Assembly (NCBI GenBank): GCA_030666765.1
Contig: DAOUXE010000023.1
Location: 1-9,283, forward strand
Origin: Methanosarcinales archaeon
Lineage (GTDB): Archaea; Halobacteriota; Methanosarcinia; Methanosarcinales; Methanogasteraceae
Length of the DNA stretch: 9,283 nucleotides
Direction: 5' to 3'
Shown piece after piece: positions 1-5,455 of the stretch. The stretch's first letter is position 1. Each line of letters begins with the position of its first letter. The notes under the pieces are model-generated. The model was given only the letters and a program-made list of their open reading frames with translations, was not told the origin of the DNA and did not search any database. A program made the translations under genes and the position numbers.

Positions 1-1
1 C

Positions 2-1408
2 ATCTCTCCGACGAAGGCACTGGTTAATGATATGCACGACCGCCTCAAAGGGCAGCTGGACGAACTTGGAGTCTCGGTATCGTTAAAGACGGGCGATACA
101 CCACGATTTAACCCGGCTAAGTCTCCGGATGTCCTGATCACCACACCGGAATCGTTTGATTCGATGATTTGCAGACACCCCGGCGCGTTCAAGAAGATAA
201 AAGCGGTGATACTCGATGAGATACATCTTATCGACAACACATATCGCGGCGATCAACTTAGGATCCTTTTAAAAAGGCTAAAACATCTTTCAGAAACAGA
301 TTTCAACGTCTATGCACTCTCTGCCACCATAGCATCTCCTGAAGGGGTTGGAAGCAGATATCTTGGAGATTTTGAGGTAATCACAGACTCTGATAAGCGG
401 GAAATTGATTACACGCTTGTCGAATCGGCTGAAGAACTATATGGCTGCGTAAAAAGAGAGAATATTCGGAAGTTGCTCATCTTTTGCAATAAGAGGGCAA
501 CAGTGGAGGAATTTTCCAGGGAATGCTTTGATTTGTGGGGTCCTAACCACGTTGCCGTCCATCATGGCAGTTTGAGTAGATCTGTTCGCGGAGAAGCCGA
601 GAGTTTCATGAAAGACGCGCAGTACGGAGTCTGCGTGGCTACCATGACACTTGAGATAGGGATTGATGTTGGAGATATCGATGCCATCGTGCTTGCAGAA
701 GTCCCGTGGAGCATATCGTCACTGCTCCAGCGGATTGGGCGGGGGAGCAGGCGTATGCAACGAAACCGTGTCTTTGCTATATATGGTTCTGTGGATGAAC
801 AGATGCTGCTTGAACGGATGTTTCACGTTGCGATGGCAGGACACCTCGAACCGGTTGACTACTTGCACGATCCGTCTGTTGTGGTACAACAGGTCTTCTC
901 ATCGCTTTATGCCAGCCCCTGCGGGCTTACCGATTTCCACCTTCTGAATCTTTTCGAAGGGTTCTGTACGGAAGACGAACTGTGCGATGTCTTAAGTCAT
1001 CTTGTGAAGAGCGAATGGATCGAAAAATGGAATGAGAAGTGGCGTGCGACAACCAGATTGATGGATCTTGGAGCAAAGGGAGAGGTTCATTCGAATATCC
1101 CCTCAAACAAAGTGGTTGCGGTTATCGACGTCAGTTCCAGGCAAATGATCGGCGAGGTGCAGTATCCGGTTGACGAGACATTTGTGCTTGGTGGAAGGGT
1201 GTGGCGGATCGTCAGAGAGTCCTTTGAGAGGTTGTATGTAAAGTCGGCAAAGCGTGGAATTGCCACTGCGAAGTTCAAGAGCCATGCGTCGGAAGGTGCC
1301 TTCTCTTATCTGCTGCCAGCACACCTCGTGAAGTCCGAATCAAAGAAGTGGTACACGCAGGACTTAAGCTATATGGAGTCGGGGTATGTTGCGGATGTCT
1401 TGAAGTGA
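2..1408 (+). CDS. Lhr-like superfamily 2 (DEAD/DEAH-type) helicase, 5' truncated
   Basis: ATP-dependent nucleic-acid helicase, probably acting in DNA repair or RNA metabolism. The reading frame is open from base 2, so the Q motif and Walker A lie outside the window; the ATG at 32 is internal, because the codons before it encode the conserved motif Ia (SPTKALVND). Counting from that Met, visible motifs are Ib (TTPES, 37-41), II/Walker B (DEIH, 62-65), III (SAT, 97-99), IV (LLIFCNKR, 148-155), V (ATMTLEIGIDVGD, 203-215) and VI (QRIGRGSRR, 233-241). About 215 residues follow motif VI and include the FVLGGRVWRIV stretch typical of the Lhr family core. The tail is much shorter than in long bacterial Lhr proteins. 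Family membership is firm at helicase level and likely at Lhr level; the biological role is not deducible. I see no clear terminator after the TGA. Confidence 0.9.
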   Translation: MSPTKALVNDMHDRLKGQLDELGVSVSLKTGDTPRFNPAKSPDVLITTPESFDSMICRHPGAFKKIKAVILDEIHLIDNTYRGDQLRILLKRLKHLSETDFNVYALSATIASPEGVGSRYLGDFEVITDSDKREIDYTLVESAEELYGCVKRENIRKLLIFCNKRATVEEFSRECFDLWGPNHVAVHHGSLSRSVRGEAESFMKDAQYGVCVATMTLEIGIDVGDIDAIVLAEVPWSISSLLQRIGRGSRRMQRNRVFAIYGSVDEQMLLERMFHVAMAGHLEPVDYLHDPSVVVQQVFSSLYASPCGLTDFHLLNLFEGFCTEDELCDVLSHLVKSEWIEKWNEKWRATTRLMDLGAKGEVHSNIPSNKVVAVIDVSSRQMIGEVQYPVDETFVLGGRVWRIVRESFERLYVKSAKRGIATAKFKSHASEGAFSYLLPAHLVKSESKKWYTQDLSYMESGYVADVLK

Positions 1409-1499
1409 GATCTGCCAAAAAAAAGTATCGTTCCGGGAGACCAGGAATATGATTTACTCTTACCAGCTGGCTCTCGGTGACGGTCACAGGCCAGGATAC

Positions 1500-1563
1500 G
1501 GGTTTCGATCAGGGCGCAACCGCGGATCAGATGCCCAAAGGGTTTCGATCAGTCCGCAGCTGC
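1500..1563 (+). repeat. Two-copy direct repeat, 40-bp period
   Basis: GGGTTTCGATCAG occurs exactly at 1500-1512 and 1540-1552. Similarity continues past the exact core: 1515-1518 (CGCA) matches 1555-1558, and 1522-1523 matches 1562-1563, giving about 20 identical positions of 24 at a constant offset of 40. The offset is not a multiple of three, which argues against a protein repeat. It could be a pair of protein-binding sites or a repeated RNA element. Only two copies are present, so it is not a CRISPR. Confidence 0.7.
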
Positions 1564-1687
1564 ACACGGGTAAAGCCGGTAGGTCCGATGGATCCGGATG
1601 TTGGGTAAAAAACGCAAGCGTCGGAAGATGTAGGATGGCAACTCGGGAGTGCAAATATCCGGGACCGGTCGACAACACCTGAAACCC

Positions 1688-1697
1688 AATATTTAAA
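1688..1697 (+). promoter_or_regulatory. TATA box for the radical SAM gene (leaderless)
   Basis: AATATTTAAA lies with its centre about 30 nt before the ATG at 1724. Archaeal transcription usually starts about 25-27 nt past the box centre, so the transcript would begin within a few bases of the start codon. No Shine-Dalgarno sequence is present in the bases before the ATG (AACAATCCTAC), which fits a leaderless mRNA. Confidence 0.65.
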
Positions 1698-1723
1698 CCC
1701 AACTTCGCGCATAACAATCCTAC

Positions 1724-2692
1724 ATGGCATTCTCACCGGTACTGGCATCGAAAGCCCTCTGGCAGCTTAAGGTCCGGAAAAGACCATTTGTCCTGTCGCA
1801 CGGGATCAATGCGAGATGTAATCTTAAGTGTAAGTTCTGCGAGTACTGGAAGGAAGAAGGCGCGGAGATGGAAACCGGGGAGATACTAAATCTCCTCGAT
1901 GAAGCAAGATCCTTCGGAATCGGGGCATACAATGCATGGACTGCCGAGCCGCTTCTGCGAAAGGACCTCTCCGAAATCCTCAAACATGCTCACGACCTCG
2001 GGATGATGACATCGCTCATAACCAACGGAAAACTCCTGAAGAAGCGAGTCCCGGATCTATCGGATCTCGATTACCTGTCAGTCTCACTGGACGGGATAAA
2101 GACGTTTAAGGAGATCAGGGGATTTGAATTCGATTGTGTGCTGGACGGGATAATGGAAGCGAAAGAGGCGGGTCACAGCATCCTCTTGAACTGTGTGATC
2201 AACGGAAAGAACCTGGATGAGATCAGGAACCTGGTATATCTGGCGCGTGATATCGACGTCCGGATATCGTTCGAACCGATCCATGAGTTTGGCGGGATAT
2301 CGAGTCCGGTCTGGGAGGAGATCGGGATCAGGGACATGGGCGCGTATAGAAGGGCGGTCGATCAGATAATCGGACTTAAGAGGAGCAAGTTCCCGATCAT
2401 CAATTCCCTGACGTATCTGGAGATGATAAAGGACTTGAAACCTGATTTCAGGTGCCATGCCAGCGAGATCATCCTCCATGTCACTGCTGATGGCAGGATC
2501 GAGAACTGCCGGGTCGCAAGGATGCATCTCGGGGATGTGGGTGACGGCATTCTGAATGTCTGGAGGTCGTCAAAGGATCTGCGGAAAAGGACGTCAGAGG
2601 AATGTGGCGGGTGCCTATTCTTTGGGTACGTTGAAAACAGTCTTCTCTACGAGTTTAAACCGGAAGTGCTAGCGCATTACGAGTGGGTGTAA
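1724..2692 (+). CDS. Radical SAM protein with SPASM/Twitch-like C-terminal cysteines
   Basis: A 322-residue radical SAM enzyme. The [4Fe-4S]/SAM site is CNLKCKFC (C32, C36, C39). The SAM-binding GGEP motif appears as the variant TAEP (73-76), followed by PLLRKDL, and the barrel strands SVSLDG (119-124), LNCVI (155-159) and ISFEPI (181-186) can be recognised. Four further cysteines, C244, C262, C294 and C297 (the last pair as CGGC), could hold an auxiliary Fe-S cluster, as in SPASM/Twitch proteins. The substrate is unknown; many SPASM enzymes modify peptides or bind cofactor precursors, but no small precursor-peptide gene is visible nearby. The gene stands alone, with its own leaderless promoter and a terminator hairpin after the TAA. 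The ATG at 1724 is chosen because it fits the TATA spacing and leaves a complete N-terminus before the cluster motif. Confidence 0.9.
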   Translation: MAFSPVLASKALWQLKVRKRPFVLSHGINARCNLKCKFCEYWKEEGAEMETGEILNLLDEARSFGIGAYNAWTAEPLLRKDLSEILKHAHDLGMMTSLITNGKLLKKRVPDLSDLDYLSVSLDGIKTFKEIRGFEFDCVLDGIMEAKEAGHSILLNCVINGKNLDEIRNLVYLARDIDVRISFEPIHEFGGISSPVWEEIGIRDMGAYRRAVDQIIGLKRSKFPIINSLTYLEMIKDLKPDFRCHASEIILHVTADGRIENCRVARMHLGDVGDGILNVWRSSKDLRKRTSEECGGCLFFGYVENSLLYEFKPEVLAHYEWV

Positions 2693-2697
2693 CCGGC

Positions 2698-2738
2698 ATT
2701 GCGGTCATGGGATCTGCCAGTCCATCCGCAATCTTTTT
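2698..2738 (+). terminator. Hairpin plus T5 terminator after the radical SAM gene
   Basis: ATTGCGG (2698-2704) pairs perfectly with CCGCAAT (2726-2732). After a two-base bulge (2705-2706), ATGG (2707-2710) pairs with CCAT (2722-2725), giving 11 bp and an 11-nt loop. A T5 run (2734-2738) follows one base after the stem. It begins six bases after the stop codon at 2690-2692. The form is that of an intrinsic terminator; archaea mostly need only the T tract, so the hairpin's role is inferred. Confidence 0.65.
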
Positions 2739-2742
2739 ATAG
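2734..2742 (+). promoter_or_regulatory. TATA box of the thermosome-grpE operon
   Basis: TTTTTATAG is the best TATA match upstream of the thermosome. It predicts a start near 2763-2766 and a leader of about 20 nt that contains the Shine-Dalgarno site. The same T run is the tail of the preceding terminator. A weak dyad, ATAG (2739-2742) with CTAT (2748-2751), lies just downstream and could be an operator, but it is only 4 bp long. Confidence 0.65.
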
Positions 2743-2772
2743 AAGTACTATCAGTTGGAATATAACAATTAC

Positions 2773-2777
2773 GGAGG
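2773..2777 (+). promoter_or_regulatory. Shine-Dalgarno site of the thermosome gene
   Basis: GGAGG ends six bases before the ATG at 2784. It fixes the start codon and contrasts with the leaderless radical SAM gene just upstream. Confidence 0.8.
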
Positions 2778-2783
2778 CTCGTA

Positions 2784-4415
2784 ATGGCTGGACAGATCAC
2801 TCAACCAATAATGGTAGTAGACCCAAGTAAGGAACATGTACGTGAAAAGGATGCATTGCAGATGAATATCACCGCTGCTATGGCAGTGTCGAACATGGTA
2901 AAATCGACGTTTGGTCCAAGCGGCATGGACAAGATGCTCGTAGATGTGGCAGGCGATATCACAATCACCAACGATGGCGAGACCATTCTACGCAAGATCG
3001 CTGTGGAGCACCCAAGCGCAAAAACGATCGTTGCTGTTGCGAATACACAGGAGAAGGAAGTCGGGGATGGCACCACTGCGTCTGTTATGTTTGCAGGAGA
3101 ACTGCTTAAAAAGGCAGGCGGACTGCTGGAGCGGGGCATCCACCCAACAACGGTCATTACAGGGTATAAACTGGCAGAACAGAAATCACAGGAAATTTTA
3201 GGCGAACTTGCGACCGATGTCGCAGAGGATGATACCGATCTTCTACAGAGCATCGCAGCAACCGCAATGGTCGGCAAAGCCATCGCGTGTGATAATCTGG
3301 CACCCATCTGCGTACGTGCAATACAACTCATTAAAAATGGGGATATTGATGTCTTCAACAACGTCAGGATCCAGCAGAGCGTCGGTAAAGGCATCGAGGA
3401 TACCGAACTGATCACAGGTATCGTGATCGACAAGAGGCGTGTGCACGATGCGATGCCAAAACGCGTCAAGGATGCACATATCGCGCTGTTAACATCAGGC
3501 ATCGAATTCCGGAAGTTTGCCAAGGCGCCTGGCGGAAAGAGCAACGAAAAGATGAAAGTAACCTCTGCTCTACAATTGGAGGAGATGTACGCTGGGGAGG
3601 AGTCCGCTATCAAGTCAGATGTCGATAGTCTCTACAATATCGGCGTGAATGCCGTCTTCTGTACTCAGAGTATTACTGAGTCTGCGCAAGGCTATCTTGT
3701 CAAACGCGGCATACTTGGGGTTGCGCGGGTCAATGACAACGATCTGGAAGCGATCTCACGTGCCACTGGCGCAACGATCCTCTCGAATATTGTGGATGTG
3801 GAGGAGAGCGATCTCGGCACAGCAGGTACTGTCGAGGAGAAGGGCGCGGAGGATGAGGAGCTGATCTACATAAAGGACTGCTCGGATCCCAAGGCCGTTT
3901 CCATCGTTGTTCACGGCGGCACAGAACATGTTCTGGATACCGTCGAGGGCGCGATTGGCGATGCGCTGCGGGTGGTGGCTGATGTTGTCAAGGCCAATAC
4001 AGTCGTTGCTGGAGGAGGTGCATGTGAGGCTGAACTTTCACTCCACCTCAGGGAGTATGCCAGAACGATCGGCGGCAAGGAGCAACTTGCGGTTGATGCG
4101 TTCGCGGACGCTCTGGAAACACTCCCACGTACGCTTGCGGAGAATGCAGGGCTTGACTCGACAGATATGATGACCCTGCTCAAAGCGAAGCACATAGCCG
4201 GTGGCAGAACATCCGGCATCGATGTGTACAACGGCGATATCATCGATATGTACGAAAATGGCGTCATCGAGCCGCTACAAGTGAAGACCCAGTCTCTGAA
4301 ATCCGCTACCGATGCCACGGTTATGATCCTCAAGGTCGATGATGTGCTCGCATCCGAGCGCAAGGAACTGGCTCCGGCACCGGGACAGGCACCACGCGAC
4401 TATGACAGATTCTGA
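2784..4415 (+). CDS. ths: Thermosome (group II chaperonin, Cpn60/TCP-1) subunit
   Basis: ATP-driven cytosolic chaperonin subunit that assembles into a double ring and folds proteins inside a chamber closed by its own helical protrusion. It has 543 residues, the usual length. ATP-site motifs are GPSGMDKM (44-51), NDGETIL (63-69) and VGDGTT (93-98) in the N-terminal equatorial part, and GGGACE (410-415) with the segment around AENAGLDSTDMM in the C-terminal part. The apical region (about 230-290) reads EFRKFAKAPGGKSNEKMK where common thermosomes have a shorter EIEKTE-type stretch. The usual Lys of GPKGMDKM is Ser (residue 46), and the tail ends RDYDRF rather than in Gly-Gly-Met repeats. This points to a diverged paralogue rather than the standard alpha/beta pair, though I cannot assign the subtype. 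It is first gene of an operon with grpE. Confidence 0.95.
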   Translation: MAGQITQPIMVVDPSKEHVREKDALQMNITAAMAVSNMVKSTFGPSGMDKMLVDVAGDITITNDGETILRKIAVEHPSAKTIVAVANTQEKEVGDGTTASVMFAGELLKKAGGLLERGIHPTTVITGYKLAEQKSQEILGELATDVAEDDTDLLQSIAATAMVGKAIACDNLAPICVRAIQLIKNGDIDVFNNVRIQQSVGKGIEDTELITGIVIDKRRVHDAMPKRVKDAHIALLTSGIEFRKFAKAPGGKSNEKMKVTSALQLEEMYAGEESAIKSDVDSLYNIGVNAVFCTQSITESAQGYLVKRGILGVARVNDNDLEAISRATGATILSNIVDVEESDLGTAGTVEEKGAEDEELIYIKDCSDPKAVSIVVHGGTEHVLDTVEGAIGDALRVVADVVKANTVVAGGGACEAELSLHLREYARTIGGKEQLAVDAFADALETLPRTLAENAGLDSTDMMTLLKAKHIAGGRTSGIDVYNGDIIDMYENGVIEPLQVKTQSLKSATDATVMILKVDDVLASERKELAPAPGQAPRDYDRF

Positions 4416-4965
4416 GATCGAGGAGTCAGAGGAGTCAGGCGCTTTGGAATTTGATGCCGCAGAGGGCGTGGATGCAGACACCGATGCAGACACCGATGCA
4501 GAATCGCTTCAGGCGTTGAAAGAGCGACTCACGGAATGCGAGGAGAGGGCAAACTCGCATTTCGACCGCTTGCAGAGATTGCAGGCGGATTTTGCGAATT
4601 ACAAGAAGAGAACAGCAAAAGAGACGGTAGAATCGATAGAATACGCAAACGAATCACTTATCTTGTCGATCCTCGATGTGGTCGACAATCTTGAGCGGGC
4701 TCTTAGCTCCATTCAACAGGATCACGATGTAGACCACATCAAAAAAGGAATAGAGATGATTCTGCGGCAGTTTCATGACGTGCTCGAGAAGGAAGAGGTC
4801 TTCCCGATCGAGTCGGTCGGTATGGTATTTGATCCATACCTTCATGAGACGATCGCCCGGGTGAAGTGCGACTCCAAAAGCGGTATCATCGTTGAGGAAC
4901 TGCAACGCGGATACAGATTCAAATCAAAAGTGATCCGCCCCTGTATGGTCAAGGTGGCAGAGTAA
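4402..4965 (+). CDS. grpE: GrpE, nucleotide-exchange factor for DnaK
   Basis: GrpE releases ADP from DnaK (Hsp70) and so drives its folding cycle; it acts as a cytosolic dimer. The chosen start gives 187 residues: an acidic low-complexity N-terminus (1-35), a long charged coiled-coil helix (about 36-90), a helical middle, and the C-terminal beta domain bearing the family signature, from FDPYLHETIARV through VIRPCMVKVAE. The start at 4402 is preferred over the in-frame ATG at 4339, because the extra 21 residues would be read out of thermosome sequence and are not GrpE-like. The gene overlaps the thermosome by 14 nt and lacks a clear Shine-Dalgarno site, so translation is probably coupled. No dnaK or dnaJ follows, which is unusual for grpE. 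Archaeal grpE genes are considered of bacterial origin. Confidence 0.95.
   Translation: MTDSEIEESEESGALEFDAAEGVDADTDADTDAESLQALKERLTECEERANSHFDRLQRLQADFANYKKRTAKETVESIEYANESLILSILDVVDNLERALSSIQQDHDVDHIKKGIEMILRQFHDVLEKEEVFPIESVGMVFDPYLHETIARVKCDSKSGIIVEELQRGYRFKSKVIRPCMVKVAE
4471..4502 (+). repeat. 12-bp tandem repeat inside grpE
   Basis: GATGCAGACACC occurs at 4471-4482 and 4483-4494, then a partial third copy (GATGCAGA) at 4495-4502. It encodes the repeating acidic DADT stretch in the disordered N-terminus of GrpE. Near-perfect DNA identity suggests recent slippage. Confidence 0.9.
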
Positions 4966-5001
4966 GCCGGGCAACGTTCGGACAGGCTGAACAAAACCGG
5001 C
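4966..5001 (+). terminator. Possible hairpin after grpE
   Basis: GCCGG (4966-4970), directly after the grpE TAA, pairs with CCGGC (4997-5001). Inside it GTTC (4976-4979) pairs with GAAC (4989-4992). No T run follows closely; the nearest is T6 at 5080-5085, which may be the true termination tract. Confidence 0.35.
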
Positions 5002-5051
5002 AATAGTCTATGGAATCGAACAAGGAATTTTCAATCGAAGGGGCTCACGAA

Positions 5052-5076
5052 TCCAATAGATATTTATTACATTGGA
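5052..5076 (+). promoter_or_regulatory. atpFAB promoter with inverted repeat around the TATA box
   Basis: ATATTTATTA (5060-5069) is a good TATA box, predicting transcription from about 5090 and a leader of about 70 nt. TCCAAT (5052-5057) and ATTGGA (5071-5076) form a 6-bp inverted repeat with a 13-bp spacer holding the box. A factor bound to this dyad would compete with TBP. A second AT-rich candidate box (CATTTAACA, 5094-5102) would give a leader of about 35 nt. Confidence 0.5.
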
Positions 5077-5130
5077 ACCTTTTTTGAAGCGATCATTTAA
5101 CATTGATGGAAATCATTAATTGAGGTATCG

Positions 5131-5157
5131 ATGAAGCATATCGTCAGCAGGAGATAA
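5131..5157 (+). CDS. Candidate 8-residue leader ORF upstream of atpF
   Basis: ATG at 5131 opens a frame encoding MKHIVSRR and ends at TAA 5155-5157, one base before the atpF ATG at 5159. GAGGT (5122-5126) lies four bases upstream and could act as its Shine-Dalgarno site. The atpF Shine-Dalgarno site lies within this mini-ORF, so ribosomes finishing it could reinitiate on atpF. The frame is too short to be certain by sequence alone. Confidence 0.3.
   Translation: MKHIVSRR
5149..5154 (+). promoter_or_regulatory. Shine-Dalgarno site of atpF
   Basis: AGGAGA ends four bases before the atpF ATG at 5159. It supports that start for the first large gene of the operon. Confidence 0.75.
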
Positions 5158-5158
5158 A

Positions 5159-5455
5159 ATGGAACTTGCAACAATCGGATGTGGAGATTTCACGCTCGGA
5201 TTCAAACTCGCAGGCGTGAGAAAGACGTACGAAGTCACCGAGGATACGATAGAACCGACCGTGCGCAAGGTACTCGATGATCAGGACGTTGGAATACTGG
5301 TCATGAATAACGATGATGCTTCGCTTCTTCCGGATGCGCTGCAATCGGCGCTCGACGAATCGGTCGTGCCGACCGTGGTTCTGGTCGGAGGCGGAGAGAC
5401 TACTCAGTTACGAGAAAAAATAAAACAAGCAGTAGGTGTTGATCTTTGGAAGTAA
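5159..5455 (+). CDS. atpF: A-type ATP synthase subunit F
   Basis: Small central-stalk subunit of the archaeal A1Ao ATP synthase, which with subunit D links the A3B3 head to the membrane rotor. The product has 98 residues, as expected for the family. It begins [20 protein letters not shown], matching the family's start (GDxxxxxGFxLAGV). It then shows the Rossmann-like alternation [14 protein letters not shown] and VPTVVLVGG, and a C-terminal helix used to contact the head. It has a good Shine-Dalgarno site and overlaps atpA by 10 nt. No subunit C gene precedes it, although C-F-A-B is the common archaeal order. The identity is clear from both sequence and neighbours. Confidence 0.95.
   Translation: MELATIGCGDFTLGFKLAGVRKTYEVTEDTIEPTVRKVLDDQDVGILVMNNDDASLLPDALQSALDESVVPTVVLVGGGETTQLREKIKQAVGVDLWK

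Larger units (their letters stand above)
1409..1723. other. 315-bp GC-rich gap, no convincing gene
   Basis: The gap between helicase and radical SAM gene is not AT-rich like most archaeal spacers. It opens with an A8 run (1417-1424). A potential hairpin spans 1467-1494: CTGGC (1467-1471) pairs with GCCAG (1490-1494), and GTGA (1477-1480) with TCAC (1484-1487). A second weak structure has GCGGA (1522-1526) facing TCCGC (1553-1557), with CCC-AAA-GGG (1534-1542) between. Open frames of 70-80 codons exist on both strands, but they are rich in Gly/Arg/Ser/Pro, resemble no protein I know, and have no start context. It may hold a structured RNA, regulatory sites or decayed sequence; which one cannot be decided by eye. 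Confidence 0.5.

Noticed and set aside
1500..1563. Possible CRISPR array
   Set aside because: Only two diverged copies of a 13-bp core at 40-bp spacing, and no cas genes in the window.
1449..1682. 77-codon plus-strand frame in the gap before the radical SAM gene
   Set aside because: It has no Shine-Dalgarno site or suitable TATA box, a Gly/Arg/Ser-rich product, competing frames of equal length on the other strand, and an internal repeat with non-triplet spacing.
1409..1723. C/D-box or H/ACA small RNA, or a tRNA
   Set aside because: No convincing C (RTGATGA) and D (CTGA) pairs and no cloverleaf could be found by eye.
2739..2751. ATAG-N5-CTAT dyad downstream of the thermosome TATA box as a heat-shock operator
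   Set aside because: Only 4 bp per arm in AT-rich promoter DNA; too weak to call.
2801..3613. Long minus-strand open frame of 270 codons opposite the thermosome
   Set aside because: It mirrors a strongly conserved chaperonin gene, is Ser/Ala/Ile-rich as expected of an antisense shadow, and has no recognisable motif.
4339..4401. Upstream ATG as the grpE start
   Set aside because: The added residues are out-of-frame thermosome sequence and do not resemble the acidic GrpE N-terminus.
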